Part shown: one piece after another, positions 22,705-32,578 of the stretch
Position numbering within the stretch: the stretch's first letter is position 1
How the letters are laid out: every line of letters begins with the position of its first letter
The notes under the pieces: generated by a model
Told to the model about the DNA's origin: nothing
What the model saw: the letters and a program-made list of their open reading frames with translations, nothing else
Databases searched by the model: none
Position numbers and translations under genes: made by a program
Assembly (NCBI RefSeq): GCF_036711975.1
Contig: NC_091976.1
Location: forward strand, 34,658,001 to 34,722,000
Length of the DNA stretch: 64,000 nucleotides
Reading direction: 5' to 3'
DNA from: Onthophagus taurus
Lineage: Eukaryota > Arthropoda > Insecta > Coleoptera > Scarabaeidae

Positions 22705-22945
22705 TTGTAATTAAATTAAAACTAACGCTAAATCTAGAACTAGAAACTTTCGGGTTAAGCCGTGCGTTTTTTGAAAAAAATTTTGACGTTTCCGATGCCA
22801 TGTTGCAACCTTCTTCAGAAACAAGTTGACTTCGAACTTGTTTTTCTAAGTTTCTAGTTCTAGGTCTAGTGTTAGTGCTAGTGTTAGTTCTAGTTTTAGT
22901 TTAATTAACACCGGCTGTGAAAGCCTTCGTACTTATACCTGTTGT
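22705..22945. repeat. Hexamer palindrome with loop in the opposite orientation
   Basis: The arm (AACTAACGCTAAATCTAGAA) leads into a loop (about 22755-22850) containing GACGTTTCCGATGCCATGTT and GCAACCTTCTTCAG, then the arm TTCTAG GTCTAG TGTTAG TGCTAG TGTTAG TTCTAG TTTTAG. The outer flank AATTAACACCGGCTGTGAAA matches the flank at 13.73 kb in the same orientation, but the loop is reverse-complemented relative to the 13.5-kb copy. Confidence 0.82.
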
Positions 22946-24049
22946 AAGTCTGTTACAGTTATATCCAAGTCTTCGTATAATAATCGAATTATTAGTAAGA
23001 TGCGGTGTGGAATGTTTTCGATCTGGAATGTTCAGAGAAAGGTCAGTTTTGTTTATTAAAGTTAATGATCCTCAAGTAACGAATGTTGAATCGCCCACAT
23101 CTAGGACGTTGTATAATGCAAGGTGCATGGGAAGAACTCTTTATAGTCTCTTTTTTTTCTTACAAGTCTTATTCCTTTCTGATTAATCACGTACTTCTTA
23201 CTACAATCCCTATTCAGTCTCTGTCTTCTATTAGCAGTACTTTTGTACTATACTTTCTTCTTGTCCGGTCACCATCTTGTCTTTTTAGTCTTTGTGGAGC
23301 CTTTTTTCTACTACTAGTCTCCTTCCAGTCAACTTCTTTTCTGTCTACTTAATAGCTTGCATTTACCGTCTCTATTAAGCCTGTTTCTCCTATTACCAGT
23401 CTTCATCGTTGCAGTTCAATCACCTACTAGTCATTACAGTTTCTTTTTGCTATTACCAGTAGCCTCCTATTGCGCCCAACCGCTTTTTCTCTTTGCAATC
23501 CCTGTTCAGTCTTTTTCTTCAACCACTACTACATAGTTATTACAGGCTCCATTTCCAATATTTTCTTTTATGTCTATTATCTTTCATTGCTGTTGTAACT
23601 TAGGTGGGAACGACTTATTACGATGACTTTTTTGATGACGATGACGATGACGATATTTGATGAATCAAATATGAGAATATTTAAAGAAACATAATAATTA
23701 TATTTTTGTGTGTATTTATTGTGACACCATCGAAGATAGAGATCTACTCACCTATATGCAGTCGAGTCGGATTGTGTATCGCATGGAAAAGCTCGGGAAA
23801 CTTTCGTAATTACAGTGGCGAAACTTTGCGCCTTGGGATAGGAATCGAGAGCGCCAAAAGAAGTTGAGCACGGTGCTACGCGCGTGTTATTTAATCAAAA
23901 CGAAGGGGATCGGAAAGTTTTTCCGATTTCTCAATGTTTCAATTTTATTAGAGAAAGTGATAATAGTAATAGAACATCATATAATATATTTATTTTTATT
24001 AATTTTGTTGGCTTTATTAAGTTTTACATATTTATGGTTATAAAGTTAT
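22946..24049. other. Intergenic: pyrimidine-rich low-complexity tract and microsatellite
   Basis: From about 23130 to 23590 the plus strand is strongly pyrimidine-rich, with irregularly repeated words such as CTATTACCAGT, CTACTAGTC and TTCAGTCT, but no clean period. A GATGAC-type microsatellite is at about 23628-23660. At 23030-23090 there is a relative of the ~50-bp units found near 45.1 kb. No gene is seen. Confidence 0.45.
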
Positions 24050-25906
24050 TTATAATGATTCGTCCATATCGTGTAATAACGTACCGTTACTTCTAACAGA
24101 AGCACGACGGCATTTTAAATAATAAATTATAATACTTGTAATTAAAAACATAAAAAGAGTTTGTATACAAAGTAACCAAGTTAAAATAGACGATTTTACA
24201 AAAACGTAATTTTCGTTCTTATTTACAAAAGGAGCGTTACCAATTTTATCTATGTTTGTTGTTAAAACAGGGAGAGTTTGATTTTCGATAGCGACGTTAT
24301 TTCGTAATGAATTATTTTTGGGTGAAGCAAGAATTTTAATCATCATTTTATTAATTAATTCTTGATCCTCCAAGTAATCGTGAATGTCTCTCATAACATC
24401 TAAATTTTGTATCAAAACTTCTTGGATTGTAACGTTAGTTTCGCTTTCAGTTGAATTTAAGGTGCATAAATTACCTTTGATGTTAGGTTCCGAATAATGA
24501 TTACCTTTACTAACCGATTTCAATTCTGATATATCTTCTAAATGATGAATTATTTTGGTCAATGTATTGCACGACCATAAATTATCATCCAAATCAATAA
24601 AATCGGGTCTTCTATAATGATGTAAACTATCCATATTAAATGTTACTAAACGATTATTTGCAACAGAAAGGTGAAACAATGGATTTTGGTGAAACAAACC
24701 GGATGGCAAAGCTTGTAATTTGTTTCCTGCTAAATCCAACCTACTTAAATGCAATAATTTTGCAAACGTTCCTGTGTGAAGAACTTCGATGTTGTTATAC
24801 GATAAATTTAAGTACTTCAATAGAATATTATTGGTAAAAGTATCGATAGAAATAATGCTCGAATTCGTCATTGAAACATCCAAGTCAGTCAATTCTTTAA
24901 ATACTTTGATCGTTGTGATATTAAAAATATTTTTGCTTAACATTAAGGTCGAAATCGAATTGGTATTTAAAACATTCAAATTTGTTATGTTTAATGAGTT
25001 ATTATTCAAATCTAGGTGATGTAAGAATTTATTGTTCCCCAAAAGAATTTGAAAATTCATTTCGTGCAATTTATTTCCACCCAAATCCAATTCATTCAAA
25101 AATTGTAACGAGTCAAAACCTTGTCTGGGTATTTCGCTGATTAAGTTATTATTTAAATGAAGTTTATGTAACTTTAAGAAATATTTTAAAATTGAAGTAA
25201 TATCTTTAATATTATTATGAGACAAATCTAACGTTTCGATACTATTTGTTGTGCTTATTTCAATTATTTCTATGTTATTATGAGACATATATACATTTAT
25301 TAAGTTTTGAAATGTGTCGAATTGGTTATTTGATATTTCAGTAAGTTCATTGTAACTTAAATTGATCGTAAGCAACTTTGTATCTAATGCAGCAATCGGA
25401 AACACTTTTATTTTGTTATAACTTAAATCAAGTGTTTCAATTGAAGAGTTAAAGAAGAGTGGTTCAATTATTTCGATGCGATTATGAGATACATTTAGAT
25501 CATTTAACGTGGGCACGCTACTGAAAATGTTGTTTGATAACTTTGATATTTCATTGTGGCTCAAATTAATACTAATTAAATATGGAGGTGTTGATCTTTT
25601 ACGTAAATAATCAATTATTTTTACGCCGCTTTGTGATACCGTGATTTTCTTCAAGGCAGGCAACTTTTGCGTCAGATCGTATGAAAAAACAGAGAAGTTA
25701 CTTTCTGTAATTACTAATACTTCAAGTCGGCGGAACTCGCTATAATAAGAAGTCGAAAATAGTCCGTGATTAATTGTAATGTTTTCGCATTCAATACCCC
25801 TATACCAATCTGAATATTGGTATAGTGTATGACAATCTTGATCGCTAAGGCTTATAACACAAACCAGTACAATTAAAGCCAATATCATCTTTATAGCTTT
25901 AACCAT
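24050..25906 (-). CDS. Leucine-rich-repeat single-pass membrane protein
   Basis: An intact 618-residue frame in one exon. The first ATG is at 25906; the codon before it is GTG. Residues 1 to about 23 are a signal peptide (ALIVLVCVISLSD). A short Cys-containing cap follows (DCHTLYQYSDW ... IECENI). About 16 LRRs then run to residue ~440 (for example LDLSHNNIKDI and LDLAGNKLQALP), followed by an LRR C-cap-like stretch (NLWSCNTLTKII ... NLCTLNST). A transmembrane helix spans about 575-597 (WLLCIQTLFMFLITSIII), with a cytoplasmic tail of some 22 residues and no TIR domain. Many Asn-X-Ser/Thr sites fit an extracellular ectodomain. The family resembles insect LRR cell-surface proteins used in adhesion or recognition; the ligand is unknown. 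A TTTTTAG acceptor-like sequence just upstream hints at a 5'-UTR intron. Confidence 0.88.
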   Translation of the reverse strand: MVKAIKMILALIVLVCVISLSDQDCHTLYQYSDWYRGIECENITINHGLFSTSYYSEFRRLEVLVITESNFSVFSYDLTQKLPALKKITVSQSGVKIIDYLRKRSTPPYLISINLSHNEISKLSNNIFSSVPTLNDLNVSHNRIEIIEPLFFNSSIETLDLSYNKIKVFPIAALDTKLLTINLSYNELTEISNNQFDTFQNLINVYMSHNNIEIIEISTTNSIETLDLSHNNIKDITSILKYFLKLHKLHLNNNLISEIPRQGFDSLQFLNELDLGGNKLHEMNFQILLGNNKFLHHLDLNNNSLNITNLNVLNTNSISTLMLSKNIFNITTIKVFKELTDLDVSMTNSSIISIDTFTNNILLKYLNLSYNNIEVLHTGTFAKLLHLSRLDLAGNKLQALPSGLFHQNPLFHLSVANNRLVTFNMDSLHHYRRPDFIDLDDNLWSCNTLTKIIHHLEDISELKSVSKGNHYSEPNIKGNLCTLNSTESETNVTIQEVLIQNLDVMRDIHDYLEDQELINKMMIKILASPKNNSLRNNVAIENQTLPVLTTNIDKIGNAPFVNKNENYVFVKSSILTWLLCIQTLFMFLITSIIIYYLKCRRASVRSNGTLLHDMDESL

Positions 25907-26548
25907 CACTAAAAATTAAATTTAGCCCCTTTAAACAAATATTCTTTATTAAATCGTAATACTTACTCGATATTAAAAACTCAACAACAGAATTTACACT
26001 GGTTCATATTGAAAACGTTCGTGAATAAATAACTATTTTAACTTCCTTATCTTGAGTAAACTGTAAAGAATTCTAGCAAATTCAGTTTACTTTTGTCGAT
26101 AAATATTTAGAAGTTTAGATATTGCTATTTGCAAGTCGATAAATTCCGTTAATTACCAAAGACAGATCGAAATAGGATTTCGAATGCTTTGAGCCGTTAG
26201 AAATTGAATAGACAAATCGTAGATCGAACGAGACGTTAACGATCCCGTATATTTTGTCGGGTGAAACGAGCGTTAAAGTAAACGAGACGTCCGAAAGCTC
26301 GGACTCTCTACAGTTAATTTTCGTGTGCTATGCGGGAGAGGCGTGGGATGAGTTAAAATGTTTAGAAAATTACCAATTAAAACCGAACAATAGCCTTTGT
26401 TAATTTTGTTTGAATCTAGGCGACAGCAAATTTATTAAACGCAACGTAGCTTAATACAGGCATTGGTTAGTTTTGCAAAGGAAAAGTTTTGCTTGGAGGA
26501 AAACGAGACGTAGGGTTGGGTTGCGTTGACCAGATATCGCTAAAGAAA
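25907..26548. promoter_or_regulatory. Upstream region of the LRR gene
   Basis: About 640 bp between the LRR start codon and the hAT insertion. It must hold the 5' leader and probably the promoter. I see no confident TATA box or initiator. The hAT element sits directly upstream and may have separated the gene from more distal control sequence. Confidence 0.3.
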
Positions 26549-26556
26549 GTCTAAAT

Positions 26557-29232
26557 CAGCCATGTCCAACCCAAATTACTCTTCGGGCCAAAATTTAGGA
26601 ATGTACAAGGCACTGGGCCGACACCCACCTGAACAAGAAAATTTCAATTCTAGCGCACACTCGCGCTCAAATGAGATACGTATACACAAACTAGCATGTA
26701 CACAGATATACACAATAATATATAGGTATTTCAGTAAATTACACAGGTATTTAATGTGAAACTTGTTTATTTATTTTATTTGAAATTTTTTTAATATCAA
26801 CTTCTAATTTTGTTGTGGCACAACGTAACTGATTCGTCAAATTTGCGTCGGTGATTCTGTTACGGTCTTTGGTTTTGACTAATTTTAATCTAGAAAAAAA
26901 TGACTCACAGAGATATGTTGTGCCGTTTGCTGCTACAATACACATAGCTAATTTTTTCAAATTAGGAAATTTATCTTCCTGGATATATTTTCCATAAAAG
27001 TCGACTATATTGATGTCCTCAAACCTTAATTTCATTTCTGAGTTGGACTGCAGATCGATAAGTTCCAGTTGTAAATAACCTGGAGCTGAATTGACATCAA
27101 TATTAAATGGACAATTAAAAATATTGAACATTTGTTCAAATTTTTCTAGGTAGGCAAATCTTTTTTCAAATTCCTCAAGCAAATCTTTAATATTATGCGA
27201 ATATTCGGAAATGGGTTTATTTTCCATTTCGAAATCATTTAAGTGAGGGAAATGTGTGGCATTATTCGATTTCAGTTGATTTTGAAAATATTTTAATTTA
27301 GCAATGAATGTCTTTATGTCTTGATAGCAATTCGTAATTAATTTATTTTCTCCTTGAAGATTCTGATTTAGTTCATTTAATTTAGTTGTGATATCTATTA
27401 AGAAACACAAATCCAACAACCATTTTTCATCGTATAATTGTGGAACGTCTTCGCCGTTCTCATTCATGAAAATTCTAATTTCTTCCCTGAGGTTCCAAAA
27501 TCTTAATAAACATTTTCCACGACTCAACCATCGTATTTTGGCGTAATATATTAGGTCACAGTACTCGGACTCCAGTTCGCGAAGGTATTCTTGAAACTGG
27601 CGGTGTTTTAATGAATTATTTTGTTAATAATATTAATGACAACTGACATCACGTGAGACATATTTAATGACTGAGCACATAGATTTTCTATATGTAAAAA
27701 ACAATGACAAATAAATAAATCCAAAAATGATTTATTTTGTCCCAAGCTTTCAATATGTTTGCAAATTAAAGTAACTGCTCCTATGTTTTTTCCTATCATT
27801 GATGGTGCTCCATCGGTTGTAATACCAATAAGTTTTTTTAAATCTAATTGTCGATCTTCCGCGCATTTTAGAACAGCATCTTTAATATCTTTGCCCGTTG
27901 TTGTATCCTTCAGACTCACAAGATCAAGGAGTTCTTCTGTTACTTTCAGCTTATTATCAACTCCGCGAATAAATATAGCAAGTTGTGATGTATCCTTGAT
28001 ATCGGTTGTTTCATCCAAAGCTAATGAGTAGTACACAAATTGTTTGGTATGTTCATTGAGATTTAGGGAAATTTCATTGGAAATATCATCAACTCTACGT
28101 GCAACAGTTTGATGAGACAGACTTATTTGTTTATAAATATGAACTTTTTCCGGACTAATATCTTCAGCTGCAGCAATTAAACATTCTTTGATGTATTCTC
28201 CATCCGAGAAAGGTTTCATTTTTTTGGCGAGAAATTTTTAAACTTGTACTGACAATGTCGTTTGATTGTTGATTTTGTTTTTGAAACACATTTTGTTGAG
28301 ACTTTAAGTTAGCTTTAAGTAAGTGTAATTTGGCCTTGCGTTCACCACCAGAAAGTACAGAAAGTTCCGTATGTTTTTCATAATGTCTTCGTATGTTATA
28401 AGTTTTAGCAGTAATCGTTTCACGACAAACTAAGCACACAGCATTATTTTTTACTTGCAAGAAAAAGTAGTCATCTTCCCAATTATTTTTAAATTGTCTG
28501 TTTTCATCTTCTAGTTTTCTTTTCTTCCTACCCGACATCGCACGTCAATATTATGGACAATTTTATTTATTCTGGTATAATTAAAGAAACGAATACATTT
28601 TTGTAGGACTGCAAATTAAAATAAAATATTACTTACTTTTATTTTCACAACCTTTTTAAAACAATAAGTTTATCAACTCTGTGATTAACCAACTCTCTAC
28701 GAAGAACTCGCATAAACTGAAGGGACTAGAAAATTTTATGATTCAATCCACTTTTGAACGAAACAGGGGAATACCCGACAAAACGGACAAATTCGCAGTT
28801 ATGTATCTCCGAATCTACCTATGTCGGGTTTACGTAGGTCGGGGTATTTACTGTATTCGTAAACGCCATACATCGGGATTCGCTATTGTGCAAATTATTT
28901 TTTTAACATCATCATTGCCGACACCTCGGTGGCGGTGTCAAAAAAATTAAGATGAAAGGTTCTTCCCAATATATTAAGCTATGTGTTTACCAAATTTGGT
29001 GAAATTCGGCCAAGGAATAACTGAGTAAAATCGGTATATAGGTACCCACATACATACAACTTTCCATTTTTATATATTAAGATATAGGAGTTTTATAAAA
29101 CGTCATTCGACCAAGTAATAAAAATTATTTGTATTATCGATTATTAAAATTTAAATATTAATTTGTGCGATTTCCTTTTTTTGTTATCGGGCCGCACAAA
29201 AATCGCAATCAGGCCGCAGTTGGACATGGCTG
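26557..29232 (-). mobile_element. hAT-superfamily element with perfect 8-bp target duplication
   Basis: Terminal inverted repeats CAGCCATGTCCAAC (26557) and GTTGGACATGGCTG (ending 29232) are flanked by identical 8-bp repeats, GTCTAAAT, at 26549-26556 and 29233-29240. Subterminal GGGCC/GGCCGC motifs lie just inside both ends. Total length is 2676 bp. Size, TIR start CAG and 8-bp duplication are diagnostic of hAT. The single coding region on the minus strand is a ZBED-like transposase, described separately. The preserved termini and duplication point to a fairly young insertion. Confidence 0.93.
26751..28538 (-). pseudogene. BED-finger hAT transposase, frameshifted
   Basis: Three frames form one protein of about 590 residues. 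The start (28538) carries a Lys/Arg-rich leader and a BED-type finger (CLVCRETI ... IRRHYEKH). The middle (27608-28219) has the hAT catalytic region (SLALDETTDI and GITTDGAPSMIG). The end (26751-27527) has the dimerisation segment (CESFFSRLKLVKTKDRN and TNQLRCA). Frame breaks are near 28225, in a run of seven A/T bases, and near 27605. The architecture matches the ZBED5/SCAND3-like branch. The homopolymer position of the first break means a sequencing or assembly error is possible. No other disabling stop was noted. Confidence 0.85.
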
Positions 29233-29240
29233 GTCTAAAT

Positions 29241-30885
29241 ACTGCTTGGGGAGTAATTCAGCATACGCGAACATTACAACAATTTCTTGACTTATGCCAT
29301 ATAGAGAGACCAAAAACAATGATAGTACATATGTTATTTTGGATTTGATTAAGTTGTGAGATTTAAGAAGGTAAAAAAGATAAGTTGAAAGAATTTTATC
29401 GTAGAACACCAGAGAACCAAAACGCTCCTCTGGGAGCAGGTCCCGAAATGGTTCCGTTACACCAACCGGAAGTGATTAGATGCGTCCGGAGGGACGAGTA
29501 CGACGTCGTCCTCCTTTACTCAGGTTTACACCTTAATACTCGCACGGGGTCCAGGGCCGGACGCTGCAACTGCCCCCTGAACTGATATAAAGGGTACGAA
29601 AGGGCCGTCTCGGCGGTAAAGTGCCCCCCACAAACTGCCCTTATCTCGTCTGGCACGATGCGTTCCGACCAAACACAATTAGACGACGAGGAGGACGGTG
29701 CAACTTTAAACAGGACCAGCTTCAACAATATTAAAAAGTAAGAATAAAAGCAGTCGATTCAAGGTTTTAAGATATTTGTTTCGATTATTACAAGGTTTGA
29801 TGGGGTTGATTTTTAAAGCTAAAGTTGAAATGTCTTAATAAATCAAATAGTTGGGTTGATATACGTTTCGATGGAATCGTTTGAGTCCGGTCCTGTTGTG
29901 TTTCGGGGCGCCACCTACTCTTTGGTACGCGCGTGTCCCCGACAGTTTAATATTATGTTCAAAGTTGCCCGTTGTTGACAGTTCGGCGACATCGCGCGCC
30001 GAAAGTTTTGTTCGCAATTTCGAGCCAATCCTCATACGCTAGTATTCGGGCTTTCGGTAAAGTACAAGTACAAGTACCGAGCCCCCTCCGTTCGATTAGT
30101 TCCTGTTTGTTCGCTTGGTAAAGACACGTCCAAGAAATCCTTTTAAATAAACAAAACAACGAAGGGTTCCGACTTTTAATTGGCTGAGAGGAAAAACGAG
30201 TTAGCGCCAAGACGGCAGCCGTTTAAAACTTACCCATTAAATCCGTCCCTCGCCTAAATTGTATATTAAAATGTTTTCGTATCGCGCCATTTTGGATTAA
30301 TTAAACAAGCAATTCAACTCCGGACGAACTACGCTCGAAACGTCTCGGAAAAAGTTTGTGCTCCATCTTCGAGTTTTTAACGGCGAATAATTAATATGCA
30401 GATTTTTATGCATTTCACTTCCTCTAATTGCTAACTGAAAATTTTATCTTGAACGAAATTCAATTTTTACAATTCAATGAAAAAAAGTCTCAACATAATG
30501 TCAATTCAAAACATTTTAATTAAAAAAATTAACGGAATAAAAAAAGAAAATTTCTGCCCGTATTATCTATAAGTTTCCAACAAATATTTGATCTCATATC
30601 GGCTCGGAGGACGTCCTACAGACGAGACTTGTCGACTACGACCACTAGAGTGGTCAGTTTGCTGACCACTCTTTGTAAAAGTTCTCAGATTTCGCGTTTG
30701 AGTTGAGTGGATGGTCGATAGCCGAGGCGTGGAATACTTTATCTGCGTGAAGGACGATTTGAGTGTACCTTTTATCGACCTCCTTAAATCCTCACTCAGA
30801 CTAAACTTAATCGTATTTGAGATAATATGTTTAACAAAAATCAACTTAATTAATATAATATAATAATAACTCTTAATCTTAAGAG
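29241..30885. other. Intergenic region with a GC-rich patch and a nested hairpin
   Basis: 29400-29720 is noticeably GC-rich but has no convincing coding frame. A perfect 11-bp stem with a 4-base loop is at 30647-30672 (AGAGTGGTCAG, TTTG, CTGACCACTCT), with an extra GACCAC copy just upstream that could pair instead. No recognised gene. Confidence 0.4.
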
Positions 30886-32578
30886 TACCCTGTTTTTCCG
30901 TTAGAAGCCGCGGTTTCGTATGAAAAAAAAGTGGTTTTAAAGTGCGGCTTATAAAAGGTTGCGGCTTGTAGATATGTATAAAATGTACCTAAGTATTTAT
31001 TAGAATTATATTTATCCATTTAAAATGTTATTCATTTTAAAAATGTTTTTCTGATCGGTTTTCTTTGACGGATAGAATTTAAATATCAAAATATAGCAAA
31101 TAGTTGCAAAACATTTCAAAAATAGTACTTTTTTATTTTTAATAAAAGTTTATTTACGTAGATATCTAGGTAATTAAAAAAAAATTATTTTAATGAAACA
31201 ATATAATATATTCTACATTAAAACAAAAGATATATTCTATGAGAAGTAAAACAATTTATGTACCTACTACTATGTGTAGATAGATAACAACTGTTCTATG
31301 AGATCATAAAATCCATGTCTTCTTCTTGACCTGGTCCATCCGAATCGAAGCCTGACAAAAGGCAGTCATACAATAAATGATCGTCCTCGTGATTCTTTTC
31401 GTTGCTTTCTTCCTGATCGTTTACTTCTCCTTCATTTATAAGTTCATCTTCTTGTAGTTGCTCATTTGGAATTATTTCTTCATTGTAGAATTTTATTTTA
31501 GTCTTTCTAAATCCGTTTTTAATGACGTCTTCAGAAATATTTTGCCACGCTGTGTCAATCCAATTAACGATTTCGTCATAAGACACACGCTTTATCGGTT
31601 TTCCTGTTTCTTTATAAGCATTATAAGAATTAATCATAAATTTCCCCCACAAATCTCTTAGTTTTGCTTTAAAAGATTTATTAACTGAAATATCCAACGG
31701 CTGTAACAGTTTCGTTAATCCTCCAGGTATAACTGCAGGTATTGTTTGAATTTTTTTAAATTTATTTTTTGAGTCCAATATTAATAGGCCATTATCCCTT
31801 TTAAAAAATGATCCAGGGCGTTTGTTCCAAATTTCAGTTAGCCATAGCTCCATTTCATTCGAAGACATCCATCCCTTTTCATTAGCCGAAATAATAACAC
31901 TTTTTGGAAAATTTCCTTTTGGGCGTGTTTTTCTTTTAAATATTACATATGGTGGCAGTTTCTTGCCACTAGCAAGAACACTTAAAGCCACTGTGAAATT
32001 AGATTTTTCATCTCCAGTAGTTACAATTTTTATGTCATCACTGCCTTTTTTTTTTGCAAAAGTAAATTTTGATGGTATGTCAAAACTCACTGGTACTTCA
32101 TCCATATTCCCAATGTTAGGTAAGTCCACATTTGTTTTGTTTTCGGTTACGAAATGTTGAAATTGTATTAACTTTTCTTCCCAATTTGCAGGCAAATGTT
32201 GTCCCACCAATGTTGCAGCTCTTCTTACAAAATCATTTCTTTTCATGAAATAATATATCCATTTTGGAGATTGTTAAATGTAATTTCTAACTCCTCCTAA
32301 TTTTGCTTGTCGCAGAACCTGTTTACCAGTAACTTGTATTCCAACCTTTCTTTTTTCAGTTATCCAATTTTTGAATTGAATTTCTATTTGTGGCTAACGT
32401 GTTACTGCTCAACACATCTGAATGTGTGCGGCTTACAATCGAGAGCGGCTTGTATTTGAGTGCGGCTTATATTTGTGTGCGGCTTAGTAGGGATAAAATG
32501 TAGAAAAAATGAAAAAAGTGTAACATTTAATAAGCCGCGGCTTATATTGAATGCGGCTTCTAGCGGAAAAACAGGGTA
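30886..32578 (-). mobile_element. pogo/Tigger-like element with subterminal repeats
   Basis: Inverted ends TACCCTGTTTTTCCGTTAGA (30886) and TCTAGCGGAAAAACAGGGTA (ending 32578) include the TA target. Next to both ends lies a repeated word, GCGGCTTA/GCGGCTTG. The left side has copies near 30953 and 30962, and the right side at least five between 32425 and 32570. These repeats are likely transposase contact sites, by analogy with other elements. The coding remnant is a pogo-type transposase. At 1.69 kb the element is short for an autonomous copy. Confidence 0.85.
31296..32400 (-). pseudogene. pogo/POGK-like DDE transposase, degraded
   Basis: The open part (31296-32246) covers the DDE domain: first acidic residue in GNMDEVPVSFD, second in LLILDSKNK, third in KLLQPLDISVNKSF after VIPGGLT. 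The spacing between the second and third acidic residues is about 26, shorter than the roughly 35 I expect from POGK-like relatives. This suggests a small in-frame deletion in the active-site region. Upstream, a CENP-B/HTH-like remnant (WITEKRKVGIQVTGKQVL) is readable at about 32290-32390 but is separated by a stop. The C-terminus is acidic (EEDMDF). It is probably inactive. Confidence 0.8.

Noticed and set aside
23130..23600. Possible secreted-protein frames in the pyrimidine-rich tract
   Set aside because: Hydrophobic peptides arise from T-rich codons; there is no start context, splice sites or family.
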